Numbered from the stretch's first letter, positions 35,965-44,196 are shown. The stretch: 64,000 nucleotides of DNA from Pseudoalteromonas sp. FUC4 (GCF_008370255.1 NZ_SEUI01000001.1:897823-961822); one strand, 5' to 3'. The notes: generated from the letters alone by a model not told the origin. Program-made: numbers and translations.

Positions 35965-35991
35965 AAAAAAAGCACCTGAAGGTGCTTTTTT
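35965..35991. terminator. Rho-independent terminator inside a cassette
   Basis: AGCACC-TGAA-GGTGCT with A-rich and T-rich flanks (T7), active both ways. It lies 24 bp after the 178-residue cassette gene. Cassettes seldom carry terminators, since they usually rely on the shared upstream promoter; here it suggests that the cassette is transcribed on its own. Confidence 0.85.
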
Positions 35992-36014
35992 ACTTGAATC
36001 GTTAAAGGATGGTA

Positions 36015-36551
36015 TTACATAGCAACAGCTTGTAGCTTATTTACTAATTCTTTTACTATTGGTTTGGGGTTTCGTTGTTGTAACGCTTGATTTATAGCTT
36101 CTGTGATCAAGGCATTTTTTGCCAACTCTATATCTATTTTTCCATGTTCTGCTAGCCAAGTAGCAACATCACTCCACCGCCATATTGGACTTGTATTCTT
36201 TATTCTTTGAATAGGACTAGGGAAATTTCCCTTTCCACGCTTTCCATCTTTATATGCGCTAATTGTTTTTTTCGATAGTTCTGATAGTTGTGCAATATCA
36301 CTAATACCTACTAAATCTCCTGCATCGACAGAAATAACTCTAGCATTTAATCCGGCTGATTCGACATTTTTGATAGCAGACATTACAGCTTGTTTATAGT
36401 TTATAGCTTCACGCATAAAGTCAACATAGACGGTATTGTTATAGGTGCACACCAAGCCATCATCACAACCTGCTTCAAACAATGCATCGTCTAAATTTGG
36501 TGTGGTTTCATCTACGCCGGATAGCACTAGTGAAAACTCATATGTGTTCAT
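36015..36551 (-). CDS. Cassette DNA-binding-like protein, possible antitoxin
   Basis: 178 residues. The N-terminal half (EFSLVLSGVDE, EAGCDDGLVC) is a small alpha-beta domain; residues 100-155 form a helix-turn-helix of the MerR/AlpA kind (VGISDIAQLSELSKKTISAY, then PIWRWSDVATWL). This two-part form is familiar from proteins encoded next to small HKNKHI-type proteins like the one in the next cassette, so an antitoxin or repressor role is possible. It has its own terminator. Function unproven. Confidence 0.7.
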   Translation of the reverse strand: MNTYEFSLVLSGVDETTPNLDDALFEAGCDDGLVCTYNNTVYVDFMREAINYKQAVMSAIKNVESAGLNARVISVDAGDLVGISDIAQLSELSKKTISAYKDGKRGKGNFPSPIQRIKNTSPIWRWSDVATWLAEHGKIDIELAKNALITEAINQALQQRNPKPIVKELVNKLQAVAM

Positions 36552-36558
36552 AATTCAA

Positions 36559-36676
36559 CCTAACGCCTTATTAAGAGGCAAAAAATAGTTGGCTAAAATT
36601 TGCGACAAAGGAGAAAAGCCAACTGTTATTTGTCCTTTGGGTTTGTAAATGAAGGTGGCTTTTGCCACCTTGTTAT
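36559..36676 (-). other. attC site 3
   Basis: Outer ends CTAACGCC (GTTAGG on the minus strand, the classic core) and TTGTTAT. Inner arms tagttggct and agccaactg pair. An extra AGGTGGC-TTTT-GCCACCT hairpin at 36651-36668 makes this site longer (118 bp) than its neighbours. Confidence 0.8.
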
Positions 36677-36891
36677 TTACATTTGTCTACTTTATTTCGA
36701 ATTTGTTTAGCATGATTTTCATCACTCTTCGGAGTAGACCAGACACTCATAGTGTGTCCTGGATGATTTGCGTTTCCGCATCGGAGTTTACCGAATGCGT
36801 GTGCCGACTTTCCGCCCTTGATAAATATCCACCCATTGCTTATCGCATAGTCTATCGCGGCTTGAATATGTTTGTTTTTATGTTTTGCTAT
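36673..36891 (-). CDS. 72-codon HicA-like cassette gene with an ATA start position
   Basis: The frame reads (I/M)AKHKNKHIQAAIDYAI, then GWIFIKGGKSAHAFGKLRCG, then HTMSVWSTPKSDENHAKQ and IRNKVDKCK, ending at TAA on attC 3. I remember proteins of this form starting at M in the same place and sitting next to proteins like the 178-residue neighbour; they are HicA-like in size and lay-out and possibly toxins. The codon at the expected start is ATA (36889-36891), 8 bases after a strong GGGAGG; the nearby ATG (36893-36895) is out of frame and stops after five codons. So it is either a mutated gene or uses a non-standard start. Confidence 0.6.
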   Translation of the reverse strand: MAKHKNKHIQAAIDYAISNGWIFIKGGKSAHAFGKLRCGNANHPGHTMSVWSTPKSDENHAKQIRNKVDKCK

Positions 36892-36921
36892 ACATTGTTC
36901 CTCCCTTAACGATTCAAAGTC

Positions 36922-36949
36922 ATTATAGCAAAGTGTGGACGAATGTCTA
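36922..36949 (-). promoter_or_regulatory. Sigma-70-type promoter inside cassette 3
   Basis: TAGACA, 16 bases, TATAAT, read on the minus strand, 30-60 bp before the 72-codon gene and with GGGAGG (36900-36905) next. A perfect -10 and a 5/6 -35 make this one of the best promoters in the window by eye. Confidence 0.7.
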
Positions 36950-37046
36950 CACCAATTACTTTGTTGAAAAGATAAGTATGAAATCGTTTATAAATAAAAA
37001 GGACAATCTACGAAAAATAAAGTTGAGCTGGCGGGGAAGTGAACCA

Positions 37047-37145
37047 TATAACGCCCATTTAAGGGGCTGATAATTGTTTGCTAAAATGTGTAGCGAAGCG
37101 AAACCGAGCAAACTGTTAGCAGTCCCGCTTTAAATTCTTGTTATG
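37047..37145 (-). other. attC site 2
   Basis: Ends ATAACGCC and CTTGTTAT; inner arms ggggctgataattgtttgc and gcaaactgttagcagtccc. It differs from attC 4 by only a handful of bases, so the two cassettes share an attC lineage. Confidence 0.88.
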
Positions 37146-37518
37146 TTGCAGTTAACTCCAATAGAGCCAATTTAGCTGCTTTTGATAAAGTAAGCCACTG
37201 CTTTGTTTGAATAAATTCTGTAATGTACGGAACATCTTGTTCAGTTTCAGAGCAAACTTGCTCAAAGATTTCGTCAAAACGATTTAATACTTCAAATTCT
37301 TCTTTTGAGAACGTGCTTTGGTACCAATCTCGATTTTTTACATCTTGGTAGCAGGATTCCCAAGAGCAAAATAGCTCTGCGGATACATGAGCAATAGGTA
37401 CTTTATTTTGATAATCAAGCTGTTCAGTTTTTGATGAAATCAACTTTAAAGTATCAAAAGTTTCTTTTCGATAATTCTCGCAAAGTTGATTATTCACCGA
37501 CACTTCCTTATGCAACAT
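37141..37518 (-). CDS. Acidic cassette protein, unknown
   Basis: 125 residues from the ATG at 37518 at the attC edge; a GTG at 37497 behind AAGGAAG is an equally good start (118 residues). No signal or membrane segment. Composition is acidic and helical with many aromatic and Glu residues (FSKEEFEVLNRFDEIFEQV). No family recognised. Stop lies in attC 2. Confidence 0.65.
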   Translation of the reverse strand: MLHKEVSVNNQLCENYRKETFDTLKLISSKTEQLDYQNKVPIAHVSAELFCSWESCYQDVKNRDWYQSTFSKEEFEVLNRFDEIFEQVCSETEQDVPYITEFIQTKQWLTLSKAAKLALLELTAT

Positions 37519-37607
37519 AACGCCGCAAATCACCGGCAGTTTGAAGCAAAGCGACGAGGAACGAGGAGCGGCGCTTTAAACTGTCCGAGTGCATTTGCAT
37601 TGTTATG
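37516..37607 (-). other. attC site 1 (nearest attI)
   Basis: Ends ATAACGCC and TGTTATG. Inner arms cggcagtttgaag and ctttaaactgtccg pair, and the loop region holds gcgacgaggaacgaggagcgg. Sequence differs from attC 2 and 4, so it comes from another cassette lineage. Confidence 0.8.
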
Positions 37608-37650
37608 AGTTGAAATCTCAACTTATCTCGATGATAGGCTGAAATAAATA

Positions 37651-38001
37651 TTAAGAATCTTCTGAATTGCATCTTCTACTGCAATGAAATCGGTATCCTG
37701 ACTCTGCTGGCGTGAAGGTTTGATTACACCAACTGCACTTAGTAGTTACGTAGCGTTCTTTTTTAATTTGTTTCTGTAGTTTTTTCTCGGATTTCTCAGC
37801 AGCATATTTTTCTCTAGATTCAGGGTAAAATAGCAGGTTCAGAGGCTTAATCAATGAAATCAGAACTATAGTAAACAAGATGTAGAGACCAAATTCATCC
37901 CAAGGTGGATTGTCTGTAATAAGTATCCTTATTACGATAGAAAAAAACCAAATCGCTCCAGGGATTATTATTGCCCAAACAACCTTGTCAGCTAACTTCA
38001 T
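37651..38001 (-). CDS. Cassette protein with two membrane helices and a zinc-ribbon-like tail
   Basis: 116 residues. Hydrophobic segments at about 8-28 and 38-58, a basic helical stretch (EKSEKKLQKQIKKERY), then TKCSWCNQTF and HCSRRCNS: four Cys plus His that could hold zinc. As the first cassette it would be the best expressed from the integron promoter. Function unknown. Confidence 0.72.
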   Translation of the reverse strand: MKLADKVVWAIIIPGAIWFFSIVIRILITDNPPWDEFGLYILFTIVLISLIKPLNLLFYPESREKYAAEKSEKKLQKQIKKERYVTTKCSWCNQTFTPAESGYRFHCSRRCNSEDS

Positions 38002-38059
38002 TATTTAATTCCAACCTTTTATTATTGATTACTATATTTCTTGAAAACATGGATTGAGA

Positions 38060-38125
38060 TTTAACTTTCACTCATAACAATTTTGTCTACGACATTTGTC
38101 GTTTTATAAACCGACAAATGTCCAT
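38060..38125 (-). other. Probable attI site region
   Basis: TCATAAC at 38072-38078 reads GTTATGA on the minus strand, the core at which cassettes insert, 71 bp before the first cassette gene. Next to it lies a perfect inverted repeat GACATTTGTCG / CGACAAATGTC (38091-38101, 38112-38122) that may be an integrase-binding or promoter feature. Placement is by position and motif. Confidence 0.5.
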
Positions 38126-38257
38126 ATATTACAGTGCATTTATCTTAACCATCAAATAAACACCTGTAAACAATTAGTTAACTGGAAATTATTTTTAATC
38201 AATACATAAATACACCGAAATGGTGGAGATCAGTAATATTGGACAAAACAACAAGCA

Positions 38258-38273
38258 CTGTCTATATATACAG
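38258..38273 (+). promoter_or_regulatory. LexA (SOS) box upstream of intI
   Basis: CTGTCTATATATACAG fits the LexA consensus CTGT-N8-ACAG exactly and is A/T-rich inside, as strong boxes are. It ends 25 bp before the intI ATG. SOS control of integron integrases is established in Vibrio and mobile integrons. Confidence 0.85.
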
Positions 38274-38298
38274 TTAACTTTTACCAGAGATTCATATC

Positions 38299-39261
38299 AT
38301 GAAATCACCTTATTTAACTATGATAGCCGAACAAATGTATCTAAAACGTTATGCTAAAAGTACTATTAAAGCGTACTTATACTGGGTAGCTTCGTTTATT
38401 CGATTTAACTCTATGAGGCACCCAACAACGATGGGAGATAATGAGGTCGAACTTTTTTTAAATCACTTAGTCAATCAACAAAATGTTGCTCCTAACACTC
38501 AAACACAAGCCTTAAATGCGTTGAGCTTTTTATTTAAAGAAGTGATTAAAAAGCCACTTTCATTATCATTAAGTTTTGTTAAGAGCAAACGAGCAACTAA
38601 ACTACCGGTAGTTTTAACGCAGCAAGAAATAAATAATTTTTTTAAAGTGTGCTCTGCAAAGCATTATCTACCCTGTGGATTACTTTATGGCAGTGGTATG
38701 CGATTAATGGAGGTACTGCGTTTACGGGTACACGATATTGACTTTGACTATAACTGCATTCGAATTTGGGATGGCAAAGGAGGCAAAAATCGTGTCGTAA
38801 CCCTTGCCGTAGAGCTCACACCGCAGTTGCGTTCCCAAATACAATTAGTTGATAGTTATCTACAGTTAGATCTCAAAAACCCTTTGTATTGCGGTGCGTA
38901 CATGCCGCATTTGTTACGTAAAAAATATCCAAACCACAATAGACAGCTGGGCTGGCAATATTTATTTTCATCACATAAATTAAGTATTGATCCTGAGAGC
39001 AAGCAACTGAGGCGTCATCATATCGATGAAAAGCAATTACAACGCGCTGTTAAAAAAGCCGCTTTTGATGCAAACATTAATAAACACGTTACACCACATA
39101 CTTTGCGCCATTCATTCGCTACACACTTACTGCAAAGCGGCGCTGACATCCGCACAGTACAAACACAGCTAGGTCATAGTGACGTGCGTACTACACAAAT
39201 TTATACTCATGTATTGCAGCAAGGTGCAAACGGGGTTGTTAGCCCGTTTTCAAGATTATAA
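38299..39261 (+). CDS. intI: Integron integrase IntI (tyrosine recombinase)
   Basis: 320 residues. Catalytic residues are Arg in [12 protein letters not shown] (about residue 135), [11 protein letters not shown] (His and Arg), His in LGHSDVRTT and Tyr in YTHV. The integron-specific insert is present: [20 protein letters not shown], then [17 protein letters not shown]. This region is needed for attC hairpin binding and separates IntI from XerC/D. The gene appears intact and is divergent from the cassettes. It should insert and excise cassettes at attI and attC. Confidence 0.96.
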   Translation: MKSPYLTMIAEQMYLKRYAKSTIKAYLYWVASFIRFNSMRHPTTMGDNEVELFLNHLVNQQNVAPNTQTQALNALSFLFKEVIKKPLSLSLSFVKSKRATKLPVVLTQQEINNFFKVCSAKHYLPCGLLYGSGMRLMEVLRLRVHDIDFDYNCIRIWDGKGGKNRVVTLAVELTPQLRSQIQLVDSYLQLDLKNPLYCGAYMPHLLRKKYPNHNRQLGWQYLFSSHKLSIDPESKQLRRHHIDEKQLQRAVKKAAFDANINKHVTPHTLRHSFATHLLQSGADIRTVQTQLGHSDVRTTQIYTHVLQQGANGVVSPFSRL

Positions 39262-39280
39262 ACTCCCCGATTTAAAACAA

Positions 39281-39310
39281 AAAAGCACAGCCCACAAGCG
39301 CCATGCTTTT
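39281..39310. terminator. Terminator-like hairpin between intI and the SDR gene
   Basis: AAAAGCA and TGCTTTT flank 16 bases, in the 74-bp gap between the convergent genes. The stem is short, so efficiency is uncertain. Confidence 0.45.
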
Positions 39311-39335
39311 AAAATCAATCTTAATCCCGCTTGTT

Positions 39336-40106
39336 TTACAAACGAATACCGCCGTCTATTTCAACCACGCGGCCTGTAAAAAAGTCGTTTTCGATTATGT
39401 ACTGTGCAGTATGGGCAATTTCGTCGCTTTCGCCTAAGCGCCCTACTGGCGTTACTGCAAGCATACGTTGTTTGGCTTCGGGCTTCATGGCGTCGGTCAT
39501 GGCGGTACTTATTACACCTGGTGCAATAGCGCCTACACGTATACCAAATCGACCAAGTTCTTTAGCCCATGTGGTGGTAAGTGCCACTACGCCTGCTTTT
39601 GATGCTGCGTAATTTGTTTGGCCTATGTTACCTGCGCGCGCTACGCTCGACATATTAACTATAACGCCGCCTTTGCCAGATTCAATCATGTGGCTTGCAG
39701 CTTCTCGCCCTGCTAAAAACACACCGGTCAGGTTTACATCAATCACTGATTGAAATTGCTCAAGAGACATTTTTTTAACGACCTTGCCGTCTTTAGCCTT
39801 TATAAACATGCCGTCGCGTAAAATACCGGCGTTGTTTATAAGCACACCAATGTGACCAAAATCGCTGTTGATGGTATTAAATACGTTTTCTACTTCGCTC
39901 TCATTTGTTACGTTTGCGGCATAACCTTTAATATTGCTGGTTACACCTTCAAGCTGTGTCAATTGCTCGCATGCGTTGTTTAATAAGTCTTGCGCCATAT
40001 CTATTAAAGCAATGTTGGCACCCATAAGTGCAAACTTTTGCGCCATTGCAAAGCCTAAACCTTGTGCGCCACCGGTTATTACTACCGTGTTATTTTTAAT
40101 TTCCAC
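39336..40106 (-). CDS. Short-chain dehydrogenase, probable 3-hydroxyacyl-CoA dehydrogenase
   Basis: 256 residues. NAD-binding TGGAQGLG (about 11-18), NNAG motif in LINNAGIL, catalytic YAASKAG with Ser in MSSVAR. It is the last gene of the valine/isoleucine operon, 9 bp after mmsB. In this setting it probably oxidises 2-methyl-3-hydroxybutyryl-CoA in isoleucine breakdown; a general 3-hydroxyacyl-CoA role is the alternative. Confidence 0.9.
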   Translation of the reverse strand: MEIKNNTVVITGGAQGLGFAMAQKFALMGANIALIDMAQDLLNNACEQLTQLEGVTSNIKGYAANVTNESEVENVFNTINSDFGHIGVLINNAGILRDGMFIKAKDGKVVKKMSLEQFQSVIDVNLTGVFLAGREAASHMIESGKGGVIVNMSSVARAGNIGQTNYAASKAGVVALTTTWAKELGRFGIRVGAIAPGVISTAMTDAMKPEAKQRMLAVTPVGRLGESDEIAHTAQYIIENDFFTGRVVEIDGGIRL

Positions 40107-40115
40107 GCGTTGCTC

Positions 40116-41015
40116 CTACTTAGAAAACAGTTTAAAAATGGCACTAAAGTCATCACTACCCGCACCTTGGTGCTGTAGCATAGTGTATAAATTTTTAGCC
40201 ATTGAACCCATTGGGGTTGATGAATTACTTTGCTGCGCGGCTTCCATGGCAAGTCCTAAGTCTTTAGCCATTAAATCAACCATAAAGCCTGGTTTGTAAT
40301 CGTTACTTGCAGGTGCGGTATCCATTACACCTGGACAAGGGTTGTAAAGTTCAAGCGTCCAGTTACGGCCAGAACTTGCGGTCATTATGTCGCTAAGCAC
40401 TTTAGGGTCTAGGCCGTTATTTATGCCCATTTGCAGTGCTTCGCTGGTGCCTGCCATTAAAATACTAAGTAGCATGTTATTACATATTTTTGCTACTTGC
40501 CCTGCGCCAATATCGCCTGCATGAAATATGTTTTTACCCATATCACTCAGCACTGTATTTGCTTTATCGAACGCGGCTTTTTCGCCGCCTACAATAAAAG
40601 TAAGTGTACCTGCGGTTGCGCCTGCAACGCCGCCCGATACCGGTGCATCTACAAAGCTAATGCCCTGCTCGCCAAGTGCGCTGCCAACCACACGGGCCGA
40701 CTCTGCATCTATTGTTGAGCAATCTATCACTAAGGTGTTTTTGCTAAGTACCTTAATTAAACCGCTATCGTCGTTATTGCCTAAATAAAGTGATTTAACA
40801 TGTTTGCCCGCAGGTAACATACTAATAAGTATATCGGCATTGGTTGCACATGCTTTTGCATTTTCAGCTGCGTGTACACCTTTACTCGCAAGTTCATTTA
40901 AGACCGACTGGTTTAAATCAAATGCTGTAACATTATGGCCGGCTTTAATTAAATTAGCCGCCATAGGGCCGCCCATATTACCTAAGCCGATAAAACCAAT
41001 ATTGAGTTTAGTCAT
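40116..41015 (-). CDS. mmsB: 3-hydroxyisobutyrate dehydrogenase MmsB
   Basis: 299 residues. N-terminal GFIGLGNMGGPMAANLIKAG (NAD-binding GxGxxG), family block DAPVSGGVAGA and catalytic Lys in AKICNNMLL (about residue 171). It oxidises 3-hydroxyisobutyrate to methylmalonate semialdehyde in valine breakdown. It lies between the hydrolase and SDR genes. Confidence 0.95.
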   Translation of the reverse strand: MTKLNIGFIGLGNMGGPMAANLIKAGHNVTAFDLNQSVLNELASKGVHAAENAKACATNADILISMLPAGKHVKSLYLGNNDDSGLIKVLSKNTLVIDCSTIDAESARVVGSALGEQGISFVDAPVSGGVAGATAGTLTFIVGGEKAAFDKANTVLSDMGKNIFHAGDIGAGQVAKICNNMLLSILMAGTSEALQMGINNGLDPKVLSDIMTASSGRNWTLELYNPCPGVMDTAPASNDYKPGFMVDLMAKDLGLAMEAAQQSNSSTPMGSMAKNLYTMLQHQGAGSDDFSAIFKLFSK

Positions 41016-41025
41016 CGTCTTTCCT

Positions 41026-42177
41026 TTATGTGTGTGTTGGGGTGTCTAAGCCATTGAGTGGGTGGTTTTCGCCAAAATGGTTAGCAAAAAAGCTCTCTAT
41101 TATGGCTTGTGGTACATCACTCAGTGTTTTGTATTGCCAATTAGGCGCGCCGTCTTTATCTATTAATAGTGCTCTTACGCCTTCTTGAAATTCACCTACT
41201 TCGCCAGCGCGTACCGACATACCCAGCTCCATTTTAAAACACGCAAGTAAGCTTTTGCCTTTACTGGCTTTTAGCTGCTCACTTACTAGCGCGCAACTTA
41301 GTGGGCAACCATGCTTAAGTGACTTTTGGGCGCGTTGCAGCCATTTATCGTCAGTAGCTAGGCCTAAAATATAATCAACTTGTTCTTGTAGCGTATTAAA
41401 TTCAGCTAATTTTTGAATGGTTGTTAAGTTAGCTTTAATATTGCCTTTAGGCATACGCGCAGATTGGTTATCTAAATCGGTTAATAATTTAGTTAAACGC
41501 TCATGATTTAAACTTGGAGTTTTGCCCCAGTTAGCAGCTAAAATTTGCGCTAGCATGGCATCGTATTTAGTGCTGTCGATAAAGTGATCGGCAAGCGATA
41601 CAAAGCGTGCATCTTCACAATTAATAGAAGCTGACGTTAGCCCTAAAAATAGCCCCACACCTTGTGGCATTTTATGTAAAAAGTAACTGCCGCCTACATC
41701 TGGGTATAAGCCTATGGTTTGCTCTGGCATGGCAATGCGCGATGTTTCGGTTACTACGCGGTGGCTAGCACCTGCCATTAGCCCTAAACCGCCGCCCATC
41801 ACTATGCCGTTACCCCAAACGAGGATAGGTTTATCAAAGGTATGAATAAGGTAATCAAGCTTGTACTCTAGCGTAAAAAACTCTTCAACTAAGCTTGTTG
41901 GTTTACCTTGCGCCATTGCATGATGAAGGCTTACAACATCGCCGCCTGCACAAAATGCTTTATCGCCTGTGCCTTTTAACAACACCATTGCGATTGCATC
42001 ATCGTCTTGCCAAGCTCGCAATTGCGGCTCAAGTAATTTGATCATCTCAAAATTAAGCGCATTTAATGCTTTTGGTGCGTTAAGTGTAATAACCCCTATT
42101 AAACTGCCATTTTCTGCGGTTGCAGTTTCAAATACTACGGGCTCATCGACGTTATTTAATACTGTTAAAGCACTCAT
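41026..42177 (-). CDS. 3-hydroxyisobutyryl-CoA hydrolase (crotonase family)
   Basis: 383 residues, longer than plain enoyl-CoA hydratases (about 260), as for HIBCH. The oxyanion-hole segments KAFCAGGDV and GIVMGGGLGLMAGASHRVVT and the catalytic Glu in MPEQTIGLYPDVGGSYFL are present. It frees 3-hydroxyisobutyrate from CoA in valine breakdown. Its start overlaps the upstream hydratase stop by one base. The order with mmsB downstream is the usual one. Confidence 0.93.
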   Translation of the reverse strand: MSALTVLNNVDEPVVFETATAENGSLIGVITLNAPKALNALNFEMIKLLEPQLRAWQDDDAIAMVLLKGTGDKAFCAGGDVVSLHHAMAQGKPTSLVEEFFTLEYKLDYLIHTFDKPILVWGNGIVMGGGLGLMAGASHRVVTETSRIAMPEQTIGLYPDVGGSYFLHKMPQGVGLFLGLTSASINCEDARFVSLADHFIDSTKYDAMLAQILAANWGKTPSLNHERLTKLLTDLDNQSARMPKGNIKANLTTIQKLAEFNTLQEQVDYILGLATDDKWLQRAQKSLKHGCPLSCALVSEQLKASKGKSLLACFKMELGMSVRAGEVGEFQEGVRALLIDKDGAPNWQYKTLSDVPQAIIESFFANHFGENHPLNGLDTPTHT

Positions 42178-42962
42178 TAGCCGTTTACCCAGTTAGCGCG
42201 GCGTTTTTCTAAAAAGGCGTTTACGCCTTCTTGTTGATCTTCGGTATCAAATAAACCAACAAACAATTCACGCTCAAGAGGCAATACACTTGCCATGGGT
42301 TGATAACGCCCTTTTTGAATCAATGTTTTACACGCTGCAACTGAGGTGGGGCTTTGATCGGCCACTTGGTTAGCCAGTTTTAATGCTGCCGCAAAGCTTT
42401 CACCCTGTGGTACTACTTCTTCTACTAAACCAATTTGCATGGCTTTATCAGCTTTTAAGCGCTCGCCGCATAAAATCATCCGTTTTGCCCAGCCTTCGCC
42501 TACAAGCCATGCTAAATTTTGAGTACCACCCGCACAGGGTAATAAGCCAACTTTAGCTTCAGGGAGCGCCATTTGTGCTTGCTCTTCCGCTATACGTACG
42601 TCGCACGCAAGGGCAACTTCTAGCCCGCCGCCCATTGCATAACCATTAATGGCTGCAACCGACACACCTCTAAAATTAGTAAGCGCTTCAAATGCTTCAC
42701 CAAATACACGCGACATATCGGCGGCCACGCCTTTATCGCCACCAGAAAATACGTTTAGGTCGGCACCCGCGCTAAAAAACTTCTCGCCTTCACCAGTCAG
42801 TACTAATGCATAAATATTTTTATTATTATTAAGCTCGTTAACTTTGTTTTTTAAGTCAATTAAGGTGTCTTTTGTCCAGGTATTAGCTGGCGGGTTAGAC
42901 ATAGTTAAAATAGCAACATGGCCTTCGGTTGTTAATTCAATACACGGCTTTGATTGTGACAT
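42177..42962 (-). CDS. Enoyl-CoA hydratase
   Basis: 261 residues. Crotonase motifs FFSAGADLN and NGYAMGGGLEVALACDVRI, with the catalytic Glu in ALPEAKVGLLPCAGG. It hydrates methacrylyl-CoA (valine) or tiglyl-CoA (isoleucine) in this operon. Named here only by family because the substrate cannot be read from sequence. Confidence 0.92.
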   Translation of the reverse strand: MSQSKPCIELTTEGHVAILTMSNPPANTWTKDTLIDLKNKVNELNNNKNIYALVLTGEGEKFFSAGADLNVFSGGDKGVAADMSRVFGEAFEALTNFRGVSVAAINGYAMGGGLEVALACDVRIAEEQAQMALPEAKVGLLPCAGGTQNLAWLVGEGWAKRMILCGERLKADKAMQIGLVEEVVPQGESFAAALKLANQVADQSPTSVAACKTLIQKGRYQPMASVLPLERELFVGLFDTEDQQEGVNAFLEKRRANWVNG

Positions 42963-42972
42963 AACTTGCTCC

Positions 42973-44130
42973 TTATAAAACGTCGCTTGCAGATTCAGCT
43001 AAAATACGGCGCGCTATTATTACGCGCATAATTTCGTTAGTGCCTTCTAAAATTTGATGAACGCGCACATCACGTACATGGCGCTCAAGCGGGTATTCTT
43101 TTATGTAACCGTAACCACCATGAATTTGCAGTGCATCATTACACACGTTAAAGCCAACATCGGTCGCAAAGCGTTTAGCCATAGCGCAGTAAGTGGTTTT
43201 TTCAACGTCGTTATTATCAAGTTTAAATGCAGCAAGCCTAACCATTTGGCGCGCAGCTACAAGCTCGGTGTTCATATCGGCAATTTTAAATTGCAGCGCT
43301 TGAAACGCAGCGAGTGGTTTACCAAATTGGGTGCGTTCTTTTAAATATTCACGGGCGGTATTAAGTGCTGCCTGCGCTGTACCAATTGAACACGTTGCAA
43401 TATTAATGCGCCCGCCATCTAAGCCTTGCATCGCAAATTTAAAGCCTTCTCCCTCGGCGCCTAACAAGTTATGCGCAGGAATGCGTACATCTTCAAAGCT
43501 AATTAGGCGTGTAGGTTGTGCGTTCCAACCCATTTTTTCCTCAGCTTTGCCGTATTCCACGCCTTTTACGTCGGCTGGGACTACAAATGCCGAAATACCC
43601 GCAGCGCCTTCGCCGCCTGTACGTGCCATTACCACTAATACTTCGGTTTCGCCCGCGCCCGATATAAACATTTTTGAGCCATTAATTACGTACTCATCAC
43701 CTTTAAGTACGGCTTTTGTTTTAAGTGATGCGGCGTCTGAGCCCGAGCCTGGCTCTGTTAAACAGTAAGAGGCAAGTAACTCGCCCATTACTAATTGCTC
43801 TACGTATTTGTCTTTAACTGCATCGGTACCAAAACTTGCTACCATCCAGGTGGCCATATTATGAATGGTTAACATGGCCGTTGTTGCGGTACAGCCCATA
43901 GCAAGCTGCTCAAAAATAATGCTCGAATCTAAACGAGATAAACCAAGGCCGCCTGCTTCCTCTGGCGTGTATAAACCACAAAAACCAAGCTCACCCGCCG
44001 CTTTAATCGTGTCTTTAGGAAAAATATGCTCGCGGTCCCATTTTGCTGCATGGGGCGCAAGTTCTGACTCGGCAAACTGACGTGCTGTTTGCGCAAAAGC
44101 TTGTTGATCTTCTGATAAGTTAAAGTCCAT
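42973..44130 (-). CDS. acdH: Isobutyryl/2-methylbutyryl-CoA dehydrogenase (acyl-CoA dehydrogenase)
   Basis: 385 residues, soluble acyl-CoA dehydrogenase. The FAD-binding block CLTEPGSGSDAASL and the region KEYPLERHVRDVRVHQILEGTN containing the catalytic Glu (EGTNEIM) are present. In this operon it oxidises the branched acyl-CoA from valine or isoleucine. The leucine counterpart (liuA) lies in the divergent operon. Confidence 0.92.
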   Translation of the reverse strand: MDFNLSEDQQAFAQTARQFAESELAPHAAKWDREHIFPKDTIKAAGELGFCGLYTPEEAGGLGLSRLDSSIIFEQLAMGCTATTAMLTIHNMATWMVASFGTDAVKDKYVEQLVMGELLASYCLTEPGSGSDAASLKTKAVLKGDEYVINGSKMFISGAGETEVLVVMARTGGEGAAGISAFVVPADVKGVEYGKAEEKMGWNAQPTRLISFEDVRIPAHNLLGAEGEGFKFAMQGLDGGRINIATCSIGTAQAALNTAREYLKERTQFGKPLAAFQALQFKIADMNTELVAARQMVRLAAFKLDNNDVEKTTYCAMAKRFATDVGFNVCNDALQIHGGYGYIKEYPLERHVRDVRVHQILEGTNEIMRVIIARRILAESASDVL

Positions 44131-44173
44131 GGTAGACCTCTTTAATTGTGTTAGTTGTGTTGTTAGTGTTTCC

Positions 44174-44196
44174 CGTCACAGGGATAGTTTGTGACG
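44174..44196. other. Inverted repeat between mmsA and acdH
   Basis: CGTCACA and TGTGACG, perfect 7-base arms around 9 bases, in the 162-bp gap. Could be a regulator site or RNA hairpin; no owner can be named. Confidence 0.4.

Larger units (their letters stand above)
32897..39261. mobile_element. Chromosomal integron: intI, attI and minus-strand cassette array
   Basis: The integron integrase gene (38299-39261, plus) diverges from a set of short minus-strand genes, each followed by an attC site. Four attC sites are well formed (37516-37607, 37047-37145, 36559-36676, 35818-35916) and a fifth is split by an IS110-family element. Their ends are ATAAC/CTAAC and GTTAT (or GTTAGG read on the minus strand) and their long inner arms pair imperfectly, as attC sites do. 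The cassettes are mostly of unknown function, typical of sedentary integrons in marine gammaproteobacteria. Confidence 0.88.

Noticed and set aside
36649..36909. Plus-strand open frame of 86 codons in cassette 3
   Set aside because: It is antisense to the 72-codon frame with recognisable motifs and its own promoter and ribosome site, and overlaps an attC.
43331..43768. Plus-strand 145-codon frame inside acdH
   Set aside because: Antisense to a well conserved acyl-CoA dehydrogenase; no ribosome site or family match.
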